Origin: Variovorax sp. 54
Lineage (GTDB): Bacteria; Pseudomonadota; Gammaproteobacteria; Burkholderiales; Burkholderiaceae_C
NCBI RefSeq assembly: GCF_002754375.1
Contig: NZ_PEFF01000001.1
Location: 2,624,501-2,688,500, forward strand
DNA length: 64,000 nt
Direction of reading: 5' to 3'
The first letter of the stretch is position 1. Every line of letters begins with the position of its first letter. Shown in pieces: positions 7,046 through 16,037 of this stretch. Under the pieces are notes generated by a model. It searched no databases and was not told the origin of the DNA. It was given only the letters and a program-made list of their open reading frames with translations. The translations under genes and the position numbers were made by a program.

Positions 7046-10000
7046 ATGGCCAAATTCTTTATCGACCGACCGATCTTCGCGTGGGTGATCGCACTGTTCA
7101 TCATCGTGGTGGGCGGTGTCGCCATCACGCAGTTGCCGATCTCCCAGTACCCGCCGGTGGCTCCGCCGGCCATCGTGATCAACGTCGCCTACCCCGGTGC
7201 GTCCGCGCAAACGCTCGAGGACAGCGTGCTGTCCGTGATCGAGCGCGAAATGAACGGCTCGCCCGGCCTGATCTACATGGAATCGGTGGCCCAGGCCGAC
7301 GGCACCGGCGCCATCACCATCAGCTTCGAGGCCGGCACCAACGAAGACCTCGCGCAGGTGGACGTGCAGAACCGGCTCTCGCGCGCCACGCCGCGGCTGC
7401 CCTCGGCCGTGACACAACAGGGCGTGCGCGTCGACAAGTCGCGCAACAACTTCCTGCTGTTCGCGATGCTGTCTTCGGACAACCCCGAGTTCGACCCGGT
7501 GGCGCTCGGTGACTATGCCGCGCGCAACATCGTGCCGGAACTGCAGCGGATCGACGGCGTGGGCCAGGCCCAGCTGTTCGGCTCCGAGAACGCGATGCGC
7601 ATCTGGATCGACCCGGCGAAGCTGCAAGGCTTCAACCTGTCGTCCAACGACGTCAACACCGCGATCCGCGCGCAGAACGCCCAGGTGGCTTCGGGCACGC
7701 TCGGCGACCTGCCGAACATTCCCGGCCAGGCGATCTCCGCCACGGTGACGGTGAACGGCCAGCTCAACAGCGTCGAGCAGTTCCAGAACATCGTGCTGCG
7801 CGCCAACACCGACGGCTCGACCGTGCGCCTCAAAGACGTGGCGCGCGTCGAACTCGGCGGCCAGAACTACGCCACCTCGGCGCGCCTGAACGGCGTGCCG
7901 GCGGTCGGTATCGGCGTGCAGCCCACGCCGACCGGCAACGCGCTGAAGTCGGCCAAGGCCGTGCGCGCCAAGATGGCCGAGCTGGAACGCTACTTTCCCA
8001 AGGGCGTGAAGTGGGACATTCCGTACGACAGCTCGCGCTTCGTGCAGATCTCGATCACCGAAGTGGTGAAGACGCTGTTCGAAGCCATCGCGCTGGTGTT
8101 CCTGGTGATGTTCCTGTTCCTGCAGAACTGGCGCTACACGATCATCCCGACGATCGTGGTGCCGATTGCGCTGCTGGGCACCTTTGCCACGCTGCTCGCA
8201 CTGGGCTTCTCGATCAACGTGCTCACCATGTTCGGCATGGTGCTGGTGATCGGTATCGTGGTGGACGATGCCATCGTGGTGGTGGAGAACGTCGAACGCA
8301 TCATGAGCGAAGAGGGGCTCTCGCCGCTCGACGCCACGCGCAAGGCCATGCAACAGATCTCGGGCGCCATCATCGGCGTGACCGTGGTGCTGATCTCGGT
8401 GTTCGTGCCGCTGGCCTTCTTCGCGGGTTCGACCGGCAACATCTACCGCCAGTTCTCGGCGGTGATGGTGGCCTCGATCGGCTTCTCGGCCTTCATGGCG
8501 CTGTCGCTCACGCCGGCGCTGTGCGCCACGCTGCTCAAGCCGGTGGAAGCCGGCCACCACCATGAGAAGCGCGGCTTCTTCGGCTGGTTCAACCGCGGCT
8601 TCTCGCGCACGGCCAAGGGTTACGAAGGCATGGTCGCGCGCATCCTGCGCCGCGCCGCTCGCTACCTCGTGATCTACGCCGCGATCATCGGCGCCGTCGC
8701 GTACTTTTACACGCACCTGCCGAGCTCGTTCCTGCCCGAGGAAGACCAGGGCAACATCATCGTGAACGTGCAACTGCCCCCGGGCGCGACGCAAGAGCGC
8801 TCGCTGTCGGTGATGCAGCAGGTCGAAGGCTTCATCCTGAAGCAGCCTGAAGTGCAGAGCATCGTGAGCGTGATGGGCTTCAGCTTCTCCGGCCAAGGCC
8901 AGAACGCGGGCCTCGCCTTCGTGACGCTGAAGGACTGGGAAGAACGCAAGGACCCGGCCCACTCGGCCAGTGCGCTGGCCGGCCGCGCCTTCGGTGCGCT
9001 GTCGGGCATCCGCGACGCCTTCATCTACCCGCTGAGCCCGCCGCCGATTCCCGAACTGGGCAACGCCAGCGGCTTCAGCTTCCGCTTGCAAGACCGTGCG
9101 GGCGCAGGCCACGAGGCGCTGATCAACGCACGCAACCAGCTGCTGGGCATGGCCGGGCAGAGCAAGATCCTCGCGCAGGTGCGCCCTGACGGCCTGGAAG
9201 ACGCGCCACAGCTGGAGATCGACATCGACCGCGACAAGGCCAACGCCCTGGGCGTGAGCTTCGACGCGATCAACAGTGCGCTGTCGACCTCGCTGGGTTC
9301 GAGCTACATCAACGACTTCCCGAACCGCGGCCGCCTGCAGCGCGTGGTGGTGCAGGCCGATGCGCCGGCACGGATGCAGCCGGACGACCTGCTGCGCCTG
9401 AACGCCGTCAACACCAAGGGCCAACCGGTGCCGCTGTCGGCTTTCGCGACCACCAAGTGGGTCTCGGGCGCCACGCAGACCGTGCGCTACAACGGCTACC
9501 CCGCCATCCGCATCAGCGGTGACGCGGCGCCGGGCCAGAGCACGGGTGCCGCCATGGCCGAGATGGAAAAGCTCGCCGGCCAGCTGCCGCAAGGCTTCGG
9601 CTTCGAGTGGACGGGCCAGTCGCGGGAAGAAAAGCTCGCCGGCTCGCAGGCCATGATCCTGTACGGCTTCGCGATCCTGGCGGTGTTCCTCTGCCTGGCC
9701 GCGCTGTACGAGAGCTGGTCGATTCCGCTGTCGGTGATCCTGGTGGTGCCGCTGGGCGTGCTGGGTGTGCTGGTGGCGACGATGCTGCGCGCCTATTCCA
9801 ACGACGTGTACTTCCAGGTGGGCCTGATCACCATCATTGGCCTCTCAGCGAAGAACGCGATTCTGATCATCGAGTTCGCGAAAGACCTGCAGGCGCAGGG
9901 CCGCGGCGTGGTCGAGGCCGCGCTCGAGGCCGCGCACCTGCGGTTCCGTCCCATCATCATGACCTCGCTGGCCTTCGGCCTGGGCGTGCTGCCGCTGGTC

Positions 10001-10210
10001 CTGGCTTCGGGCGCAGGCTCGGCGAGCCAGCGTGCCATCGGCACCGGCGTGCTCGGCGGCATGGTGACCGGCACGGTCCTGGCCGTGATCTTCGTTCCGG
10101 TGTTCTTCGTGGTGGTGCGCACGCTGTTCAAGGGCAGCACGCGCCAGCACGAGGCCGACAAGCGGCATGCGGCCGCGGCCGGCATCACGGGAGACCAAAC
10201 ACATGACTAA
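7046..10210 (+). CDS. acrB: RND multidrug efflux transporter, hydrophobe/amphiphile exporter-1 family
   Basis: A 1054-aa proton-driven trimeric pump, full length for AcrB/MexB. N-terminus MAKFFIDRPIFAWVIAL is typical; TM4 carries the proton-relay pair Asp407-Asp408 within GIVVDDAIVVVENVER; TM10 has the conserved Lys region IIGLSAKNAILIIEFAKD. Two large periplasmic loops (about 30-335 and 560-870) are present. Likely exports hydrophobic drugs, dyes and solvents; by position closest in type to Burkholderia BpeB-like pumps. The stop codon overlaps the start of the outer-membrane channel gene by 8 bp. Confidence 0.97.
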   Translation: MAKFFIDRPIFAWVIALFIIVVGGVAITQLPISQYPPVAPPAIVINVAYPGASAQTLEDSVLSVIEREMNGSPGLIYMESVAQADGTGAITISFEAGTNEDLAQVDVQNRLSRATPRLPSAVTQQGVRVDKSRNNFLLFAMLSSDNPEFDPVALGDYAARNIVPELQRIDGVGQAQLFGSENAMRIWIDPAKLQGFNLSSNDVNTAIRAQNAQVASGTLGDLPNIPGQAISATVTVNGQLNSVEQFQNIVLRANTDGSTVRLKDVARVELGGQNYATSARLNGVPAVGIGVQPTPTGNALKSAKAVRAKMAELERYFPKGVKWDIPYDSSRFVQISITEVVKTLFEAIALVFLVMFLFLQNWRYTIIPTIVVPIALLGTFATLLALGFSINVLTMFGMVLVIGIVVDDAIVVVENVERIMSEEGLSPLDATRKAMQQISGAIIGVTVVLISVFVPLAFFAGSTGNIYRQFSAVMVASIGFSAFMALSLTPALCATLLKPVEAGHHHEKRGFFGWFNRGFSRTAKGYEGMVARILRRAARYLVIYAAIIGAVAYFYTHLPSSFLPEEDQGNIIVNVQLPPGATQERSLSVMQQVEGFILKQPEVQSIVSVMGFSFSGQGQNAGLAFVTLKDWEERKDPAHSASALAGRAFGALSGIRDAFIYPLSPPPIPELGNASGFSFRLQDRAGAGHEALINARNQLLGMAGQSKILAQVRPDGLEDAPQLEIDIDRDKANALGVSFDAINSALSTSLGSSYINDFPNRGRLQRVVVQADAPARMQPDDLLRLNAVNTKGQPVPLSAFATTKWVSGATQTVRYNGYPAIRISGDAAPGQSTGAAMAEMEKLAGQLPQGFGFEWTGQSREEKLAGSQAMILYGFAILAVFLCLAALYESWSIPLSVILVVPLGVLGVLVATMLRAYSNDVYFQVGLITIIGLSAKNAILIIEFAKDLQAQGRGVVEAALEAAHLRFRPIIMTSLAFGLGVLPLVLASGAGSASQRAIGTGVLGGMVTGTVLAVIFVPVFFVVVRTLFKGSTRQHEADKRHAAAAGITGDQTHD

Positions 10211-11627
10211 GAAACCTCTGATTCCTACCGTGCTGGCGGCCGCGATGCTGCTGGCAGGCTGCTCGCTGATTCCGACCTACGAGCGCCCCGCAGCGCCGGT
10301 GCCGACCACCTTCCCGGGTGACCCGGCACAGCCGTCGGGCCAGGCCGCGGCCGCCCTGCCCTGGCAGGACTTCTTCACCGACCCGCGCCTGACGGGCCTG
10401 ATCCAGACGGCGCTGGCGAACAACCGCGACCTGCGCGTGTCGGTGCTCAACATCGAGCAGGCGCGTGCGCAGTTCCAGATCGAACGCTCGGCGCTGTTCC
10501 CGGCGCTCGGCCTCACGGGCGCGGGCTCGCGCTCGAGCCCCAACGCCTACCAGTCGATCGATCCGACACAGGGCAGCGTGGCCTCGCAGTACAGCGTCAA
10601 CTTCGGCTTCACGGCGTGGGAGCTCGACTTCTTCGGCCGCATCCGCGCGCTGAAGGACCAGGCGCTGTCGCAGTACCTGGCCACCGAAGAGTCGCGCAAG
10701 GCCGCGCAGATCAGCCTGATCGCGGCTGTGGCCAGCGGCTGGCTCACGCTGCTGGCCGACGACGAGCTGCTCGAGATCACGCGCCAGACCATGGTCACGC
10801 GCGACGAGTCGGTGCGCCTAACCAAGCTGCGCTTCGACAACGGCGTGTCGTCCGAGATCGACTTCCAGGCTGCGAACTCGCAGGCCGAGACGGCGCGCGC
10901 CGCCTATGCACAGCAGCAGCGCGCCCGCCTGCAGGACGAGAACGCCCTCGCCCTGCTGCTGGGTGCGCCAGTGCCGGCCGAAGCCACCGCCGGTGGCGCC
11001 AAGGGACTCGCGGGCATCCGCCCGATGCCCGACGTGCCGGCCGGCCTGCCCTCCGACCTGCTGGCCGAGCGGCCCGACATCCGCGCGGCCGAGCAGCAGC
11101 TGATCGCGGCCAACGCCAACATCGGCGCGGCGCGGGCGAACTTCTTCCCGCGCGTGTCGCTGACGAGTTCCATCGGCACGGCGAGCAGCGAGTTCTCGGG
11201 CCTGTTCGATCGCGGCAGCAAGGCCTGGAGCTTCGCGCCCACGGTCACGCTGCCGATCTTCGATGCGGGCCGCAACATCGCCGGGCTCAACTCGGCCAAG
11301 GCCGGGCGCGAGATCGCGGTGGCGCAGTACGAGAAGTCGGTCCAGACCGCCTTCCGCGAAGTGGCCGATGCCCTCGCGGGCCGCGCCACGCTGGGCGAGC
11401 AGGCGCGTGCGCAAACCGCACAGGCCGACGCCGAGGCGGTGCGCTACAAGCTCTCCGACCTGCGCTATCGCAACGGCATCGCCAGCGCGCTCGACCTGCT
11501 CGACGCACAGCGTTCGCTGTTCACGGCGCAGCAATCGGCCGTGGCCACGCGCCTGCTGCAATTGCAGAACCAGGTCACGCTGTACAAGACGTTGGGTGGC
11601 GGCTGGACCACACGCAACAACGGTTGA
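10203..11627 (+). CDS. Outer-membrane efflux lipoprotein (NodT/OprM family)
   Basis: A 474-aa TolC-like channel. Signal peptide with lipobox LAGC (Cys20), then two OEP repeats (about 60-250 and 270-460) with the typical PDIRAAEQQLIAANANIGAAR segment. It completes the tripartite pump with the two upstream genes. ATG 10203 overlaps the pump stop; the longer frame from 10167 would encode an unsuitable basic N-terminus inside the pump gene. No hairpin terminator was seen after the stop. Confidence 0.95.
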   Translation: MTKKPLIPTVLAAAMLLAGCSLIPTYERPAAPVPTTFPGDPAQPSGQAAAALPWQDFFTDPRLTGLIQTALANNRDLRVSVLNIEQARAQFQIERSALFPALGLTGAGSRSSPNAYQSIDPTQGSVASQYSVNFGFTAWELDFFGRIRALKDQALSQYLATEESRKAAQISLIAAVASGWLTLLADDELLEITRQTMVTRDESVRLTKLRFDNGVSSEIDFQAANSQAETARAAYAQQQRARLQDENALALLLGAPVPAEATAGGAKGLAGIRPMPDVPAGLPSDLLAERPDIRAAEQQLIAANANIGAARANFFPRVSLTSSIGTASSEFSGLFDRGSKAWSFAPTVTLPIFDAGRNIAGLNSAKAGREIAVAQYEKSVQTAFREVADALAGRATLGEQARAQTAQADAEAVRYKLSDLRYRNGIASALDLLDAQRSLFTAQQSAVATRLLQLQNQVTLYKTLGGGWTTRNNG

Positions 11628-11658
11628 GACACCTGCGCGTCCGATATGGAGAGGTCAA

Positions 11659-11690
11659 TTGCCCGCGCGGGCAAAGGGCCTCTCTATAAT
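11659..11690 (+). promoter_or_regulatory. Candidate promoter with 16-bp palindrome upstream of cytochrome gene
   Basis: A perfect -10 hexamer TATAAT stands at 11685-11690, 52 bases before the cytochrome start. A perfect 16-bp palindrome TTGCCCGCGCGGGCAA (11659-11674) lies just upstream; its first half could serve as a poor -35 but spacing is 20 bp. The palindrome may be an operator or a G+C-rich hairpin. Confidence 0.45.
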
Positions 11691-11742
11691 CGCCGGTTGG
11701 TTAGAAAAAGCCCCCGACGAGCCCCCCGTTATTGAGGACGCC

Positions 11743-12351
11743 ATGAGCGCAGACCCGCACAACCAGGCCACAGAAGAAGCCCATACCGGCCCGATCAAGA
11801 ACCCGAAGCAACTGCTGCTCGCGGTATTTTTCTCTTTCATCATTCCGATCCTGATCATCGTGGGCCTCGTGTCCTATGTGGTCTCGGGCACCAAGCCCGC
11901 CGGTACCGCGGAGGGCGACAACATGGCGCTCTACGGCGTGACCAAGGAATCGCGCGACCGTGAAGTGGCCGAGCGACTGAAGAAGGTCGGCTCCATCGAG
12001 ATCCGTGACGGCAATCGGCCCCTGGCCGCCGGCGAAGCCGTGTTCAAGGCCCAATGCGTGGCCTGCCACGGCGCGCCCGGCATCCCCGGCGCCCCGCACC
12101 TGAACGACGCCGCAGCCTGGGGCCCGCGCATCGGCCAGGGCTACGCCACGCTGCTCGAGCACGCGCTCAAGGGCAAGGGCGCGATGCCCGCCCAGGGCGG
12201 CGGCGACTTCGAAGACATCGAAATCGGCCGTGCCGTGGTGTACCTGGCCAACGCCGGCGGCGCCAAGTTCCCGGTGCCGGACCGTCCGGCAGCAGCGGCT
12301 GCCGCGCCGGCCGAAGGTGCTTCGGCTGCGGCCAGCGCGCCTGCCAAGTAA
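11743..12351 (+). CDS. Membrane-anchored monohaem c-type cytochrome (cytochrome c5-like)
   Basis: A 202-aa protein with a cytoplasmic N-terminal 20 residues, one membrane anchor (about 24-48), a spacer, and a cytochrome c domain with haem site CVACH (Cys105, Cys108, His109) and a probable axial Met in GKGAMPAQGG. The tail is Ala-rich. It probably carries electrons in the periplasm, tethered to the inner membrane. ATG 11743 follows GAGG by 6 bases. It is transcribed alone, with its own -10 box and a strong terminator. Confidence 0.9.
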   Translation: MSADPHNQATEEAHTGPIKNPKQLLLAVFFSFIIPILIIVGLVSYVVSGTKPAGTAEGDNMALYGVTKESRDREVAERLKKVGSIEIRDGNRPLAAGEAVFKAQCVACHGAPGIPGAPHLNDAAAWGPRIGQGYATLLEHALKGKGAMPAQGGGDFEDIEIGRAVVYLANAGGAKFPVPDRPAAAAAAPAEGASAAASAPAK

Positions 12352-12375
12352 GCGATCGACGGCGCCTTGCGCCCA

Positions 12376-12405
12376 TGAAAAAACCGGCTTCAAGCCGGTT
12401 TTTTT
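12376..12405. terminator. Bidirectional rho-independent terminator
   Basis: Stem AAACCGGCTT / AAGCCGGTTT flanked by an A-run on one side and seven Ts on the other, between two convergent genes. Either strand gives a stem followed by a U-tract. Confidence 0.9.
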
Positions 12406-12441
12406 ACGCCCGGATGGTCCGGATTGCTATCTTTTCAATAG

Positions 12442-12990
12442 CTACGCAGCCGCAGTGGCATGGCGTTCCGCCGGGCTCAGCACATGCCCGAAGCGCCTCG
12501 GCAGGTCGGCTGCCTGCACCGGCTCCGGCGTCCAGATGCCTTGCTCCACGGCTTCGGCGGCGATGCCCACGTCCTGCGTGTGCACCAGCCCGAGCCCCGC
12601 CGGCGCGACCAGATAGAGCCGGCCGTGCTCGTCGAGCAGGCAGCCCGTCACCTCGGCGGGCGCGCCCGTGTGGGCCGTGACCGTGAATGCGTTCTCGCCC
12701 TGCTGCGCCACGCGCCACACCAGCGGCGCCGCCTCCAGCTCGACATACACGCGCTGCGGTCCGTTCTGGAAAAACCACTGGCCGTCGGCGTCGTGCTCGT
12801 AGTTGCGGTGAATGAAGTCGATCAGCTTGTCGTGCCGCAGCATCGAGCCCTTGGCGCTGCGGAACGGGCCCTGCGCTTGCGTGCGGTCGTCGCGCATGTA
12901 CCAGTTGCCGCGCGCGTCCAGGCCCAGCCAGCCGTAGCAGTGCGGCACGTTCGGCCACTTGGCCAAGGCTTGTTTGACGATGTCATCCAT
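12442..12990 (-). CDS. Conserved hypothetical protein (DUF, Trp-rich)
   Basis: A 182-aa soluble protein starting MDDIVKQALAKWPNVPHCYGW and rich in aromatic residues in its first half (WYMRDD, FIHRNYEHDADGQWFFQNGPQ). It resembles a widespread proteobacterial family of unknown function whose number I cannot name with certainty. No signal peptide or membrane segment. ATG 12990 overlaps the stop of the upstream YheT-like gene by 8 bp, so the two are translationally coupled. Confidence 0.8.
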   Translation of the reverse strand: MDDIVKQALAKWPNVPHCYGWLGLDARGNWYMRDDRTQAQGPFRSAKGSMLRHDKLIDFIHRNYEHDADGQWFFQNGPQRVYVELEAAPLVWRVAQQGENAFTVTAHTGAPAEVTGCLLDEHGRLYLVAPAGLGLVHTQDVGIAAEAVEQGIWTPEPVQAADLPRRFGHVLSPAERHATAAA

Positions 12991-14065
12991 GGGCCGTATT
13001 TTGCGCGCGCGCTGACGACAAGTTGTAGGCCAACCACCCGCCCACACACTCGGGCATCCCGCCCACATGCCCCGGCGGCAGGCCGAGCGGAAAGCCCACA
13101 TGCCCGCCGCCCGCGGGCTGCCACAGCGTGACGTGCGCGCCGACCTCGTGCGGACCGGGCAGGCTGCGGGCCGGAATGAAGGGATCGTTGCGGGCATTCA
13201 CCACCAGCGCGGGCACTCGGATCGCGCCCAGCAGCGGCTTGGACGAGCCGCGCGCCCAGTAGTCGTCGGTGTTGCGAAAGCCGTGCAGCGGCGCGGTGAA
13301 CACGTCGTCGAAGTCATACAGATCGCGCGCGGCCATCAGCCGGTCGCGGTCGAACAGGCCCGGGAACTGCGCCAGCTTGGCCAACGCCTTGGGCTTCATG
13401 GTCGCGAGGAACATGCGCGTGTAGACCAGCCGGTTGAAGCCGCGCCCGATCGCCTCGCCGCCCGCCGCCAGGTCGAGCGGCGCGCACACCGACGCCACCG
13501 CGTCGACCGAGGCGCGCGCGGTCTCGCCCGCCTCGCAGGCCCAGCGCAGCAGCGCATTGCCGCCCAGCGAAACGCCGGCCGCCAGCACCGGCCCGCCGCC
13601 GCCCTGCACCACGTGCTGTGCGTGCATGCGCCGCAGGATCCAGTCGATCTCTTCATGGTCGCCCGAGTGGTAGGCGCGCGGCGCGAGGTTCAGCTCGCCG
13701 CTGCAGCCGCGAAAGTGCGGCACCGCGAAGGCCATGCCGCGCGACGCGGCAAAGGCCGCGAAGGCCTCGGCGTAGTGGCTGCGCGACGAGCCTTCGAGCC
13801 CGTGGAACAGCACCAGCAGCGGCCGGGGGCCGGGCTGCGGCGCATCGGCGAAATCGACGTCGACGAAATCGCCGTCCGGCGCGGTCCAGCGCTCACGGCG
13901 GTACACCGGCGCCGGTCCGTCGAAGCGGCGCGCCCACAGCGCAGCCCAGATGGTCTGCAGGTTGCCGCCGGGCAGCCAGCGCGGCGCGGTGTAGCCCATT
14001 GCGTCGTATGCAGCGGGCGACGCGGAAGTCGGTGAAAAAGAGGAAGAAGGAAAGAAAGAGGCCAT
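12983..14065 (-). CDS. YheT-family alpha/beta hydrolase
   Basis: A 360-aa hydrolase of the YheT/ABHD1-3 type. The nucleophile elbow is GVSLGGN; the oxyanion segment is LVLFHGLEGSSRSHY; the late Asp is in VNARNDPFIP and the His in GGGHVGF. The N-terminal WLPGGNLQTIWAAL is characteristic. Natural substrate is unknown for most members. ATG 14065 is used; an upstream extension to 14311 would enter the next gene. It is followed directly by the aromatic-rich hypothetical gene. Confidence 0.88.
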   Translation of the reverse strand: MASFFPSSSFSPTSASPAAYDAMGYTAPRWLPGGNLQTIWAALWARRFDGPAPVYRRERWTAPDGDFVDVDFADAPQPGPRPLLVLFHGLEGSSRSHYAEAFAAFAASRGMAFAVPHFRGCSGELNLAPRAYHSGDHEEIDWILRRMHAQHVVQGGGGPVLAAGVSLGGNALLRWACEAGETARASVDAVASVCAPLDLAAGGEAIGRGFNRLVYTRMFLATMKPKALAKLAQFPGLFDRDRLMAARDLYDFDDVFTAPLHGFRNTDDYWARGSSKPLLGAIRVPALVVNARNDPFIPARSLPGPHEVGAHVTLWQPAGGGHVGFPLGLPPGHVGGMPECVGGWLAYNLSSARAQNTAHG

Positions 14066-14081
14066 CGCTCGGAAGAAGGCT

Positions 14082-14534
14082 TCAGTGCAGAACCTGCGGC
14101 GTATCGTTCGCGTCGTCCGGCTCGCGCGCGCTGCCCGGGCTCGCATGGTGCGCCACCAGGCGCCAGCCCTGTGCGGTCTTGTGATAGACGTTGGTCGCCA
14201 GCACGAAGGCATGGCGCGGCCCTTCGGCCGTGAGCACTTCGATGCGCTCCAGCACGTTGTGCACGGCGCTCGCGAGCGACTCGATCTTGCGCACGCGCGC
14301 CGGCGTCGCATGGATGGCGCCGTTGCCGAACATCTGCTCGAAGGCCGCGCGGATCGCCACCGCGCCGACCAGCCGCGGGCCGCCCGGGTGGACGCAGAAC
14401 ACCTCGTCCTCGTCGGCCCAGCAGGCCATCAGCGCATCGACATCGCCGCGTTGCAGCGCTTCGTAGAAGGCAGCCTCGACATCGTCGGCAGTGCCGCCGA
14501 TGGCCGCGGCGGCGCGGAAAGGGGTCTTGGGCAT
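14082..14534 (-). CDS. NTF2-like / SnoaL-like nuclear transport factor domain protein
   Basis: A 150-aa single NTF2-like domain. The acidic DVDALMACWADEDEVFCVHPGG segment and the closing NVYHKTAQGWRLVAHHAS are typical of the calcium/calmodulin kinase association-domain-like subgroup. Function unknown; some members bind small hydrophobic ligands. It lies in the same direction as the flanking YheT-like and NAD(P)-binding genes, with 16- and 52-bp gaps, so an operon is plausible. Confidence 0.82.
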   Translation of the reverse strand: MPKTPFRAAAAIGGTADDVEAAFYEALQRGDVDALMACWADEDEVFCVHPGGPRLVGAVAIRAAFEQMFGNGAIHATPARVRKIESLASAVHNVLERIEVLTAEGPRHAFVLATNVYHKTAQGWRLVAHHASPGSAREPDDANDTPQVLH

Positions 14535-14586
14535 GGCGGTGAAGGGCGAGAGCGAAGGGGGTACGGCGGATTTTGCCCTGCCCGTG

Positions 14587-15378
14587 TCACGGCCATGTGG
14601 CAGTGGGGTTCGTCTCGGCAACGGACGCAGGAATCAGCCACGCGCGCGCCGCCGCCTCGGTGGCGCCCTGCGCGGCCTGCCACACCATCTCGGGCGCCGC
14701 CACGTGCACGCCCGGCGGCGCCACGCGCAGCGCGAGGTCGACCAGCTCGGCCATCTTGGGCGCGCGCACCGGCTGCTCGTTGGCCGGCACCATGAACCGC
14801 ATGATCGACAGCATCCAGGCCGCCAGCCGTTCGCCCATGTTGGCCAGGCGCACGGCGGTGGGCTTGCGCGCCGAGCGCAGCAAAATCACGCGCTCGAAGC
14901 CGCAGGCGACGACGGCCTGCTCGTCCAGACTGGCCAGCCCGCGCTTGAGCGCCTCGGGCAGCCGGCCGCGGTCGTGCGGCTGCACGATGGCCAGCGTGCG
15001 CACGCCGCTGGCGCGCAGCCAGCGCGCCAGTTCGGGCAGGTCGGCGGGCTCGGGATGCCACAGGGCGCGTTCACGGCCGTGGTACAGGCGCGGCGGGTCG
15101 AAGGCGACCACCGCGACATCGGCCGCGACCTGCGGCCACTGCGTGATCGGCAGCGCCGGGCACTGAACCGTTTCGACGCCGGGCAGCCCGTCGTGCATCG
15201 GTTCGCGCGCCAGCACCCGCGTGCGCTTGAAGCGGTGGCGGCCCGCGAGCCGGTGCAGCAACTCCTGGCCGAGCGCGCCGGTCGCGCCCGCGATCAGCAG
15301 CGTGCCGGTGGGCTGCGCGGCAGCGGACGGCACCGCGCGGTTCGCGGCTTGCAGGGCGTGGAGGGGATCGAGGGCCAT
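14587..15378 (-). CDS. NAD(P)-binding Rossmann-fold protein (atypical SDR / epimerase-like)
   Basis: A 263-aa protein with the dinucleotide-binding motif GTLLIAGATGALGQELLHRL (about 25-44), then an atypical SDR layout without a YxxxK catalytic pair in the expected place. A segment like FERVILLRSARKP is similar to that of the oxidoreductase HTATIP2/NmrA group. Reaction unknown; it may be a regulatory NADP sensor. It is the first gene of the left-going group and divergent from lemA with a 47-bp gap. Confidence 0.75.
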   Translation of the reverse strand: MALDPLHALQAANRAVPSAAAQPTGTLLIAGATGALGQELLHRLAGRHRFKRTRVLAREPMHDGLPGVETVQCPALPITQWPQVAADVAVVAFDPPRLYHGRERALWHPEPADLPELARWLRASGVRTLAIVQPHDRGRLPEALKRGLASLDEQAVVACGFERVILLRSARKPTAVRLANMGERLAAWMLSIMRFMVPANEQPVRAPKMAELVDLALRVAPPGVHVAAPEMVWQAAQGATEAAARAWLIPASVAETNPTATWP

Positions 15379-15425
15379 GACCCCATCTATGCTAACTTCG
15401 ACCTCCTTCTGCGGAGGTAATGCAA

Positions 15426-16025
15426 ATGATGATGAAGCGCTGGTTCCTGATTCTCGCGGCCGTCCTGTCCCTCAGCGGATGCGGCTACAACCAGTTCCAA
15501 TCCCTCGACGAGGCCAGCAAGTCAGCCTGGAGCGAGGTCCTCAACCAGTACCAGCGGCGTGCCGACCTCGTGCCGAACATCGTCGCCACCGTGAAGGGCG
15601 AGGCCAGCTTCGAGCAGGACACGCTCACCAAGGTGATCGAGGCGCGCGCCAAGGCCACCTCGATCCAGGTGACGCCCGAGACGCTCAACAACCCCGAGGC
15701 CTTCAACAAGTTCCAGCAGGCGCAGGGCGAACTCTCGTCGGCGCTGTCGCGGCTGATGGTGGTGTCGGAACGCTACCCCGAGCTCAAGGCCAACCAGGCC
15801 TTCCGCGACCTGCGCGTGACGCTCGAGGGCACCGAGAACCGCATCACCGTGGCGCGCAACCGCTACATCGAGAGCGTGCAGGAGTACAACGTGCTCGCGC
15901 GCAGCTTCCCGACCAACCTCACGGCCATGGTCTTCAGCTACAAGCCCAAGGCGAATTTCTCGGTGCAGAACGAAGCCCAGATCTCGACGCCGCCGACGGT
16001 CGATTTCAGCGCGCCGAAGAAATAA
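15426..16025 (+). CDS. LemA family lipoprotein
   Basis: A 199-aa LemA protein with a lipobox LSGC (Cys19). The helical body includes VLNQYQRRADLVPNIVATVK and the closing ESVQEYNVLARSFPTNL. The family is envelope-anchored and of unknown biochemical role. ATG 15426 is used since GGAGG at 15413 lies 8 bases upstream; the ATG at 15420 is too close to it. It leads an operon with two TPM-domain proteins, a common pairing. Confidence 0.92.
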   Translation: MMMKRWFLILAAVLSLSGCGYNQFQSLDEASKSAWSEVLNQYQRRADLVPNIVATVKGEASFEQDTLTKVIEARAKATSIQVTPETLNNPEAFNKFQQAQGELSSALSRLMVVSERYPELKANQAFRDLRVTLEGTENRITVARNRYIESVQEYNVLARSFPTNLTAMVFSYKPKANFSVQNEAQISTPPTVDFSAPKK

Positions 16026-16037
16026 GAAGCGGCGCCG

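Noticed and set aside
7031..9592. An 853-codon open frame opposite the RND pump gene
   Set aside because: His/Arg/Gly-rich composition and exact antisense position to acrB show it is a shadow of G+C-rich codons.
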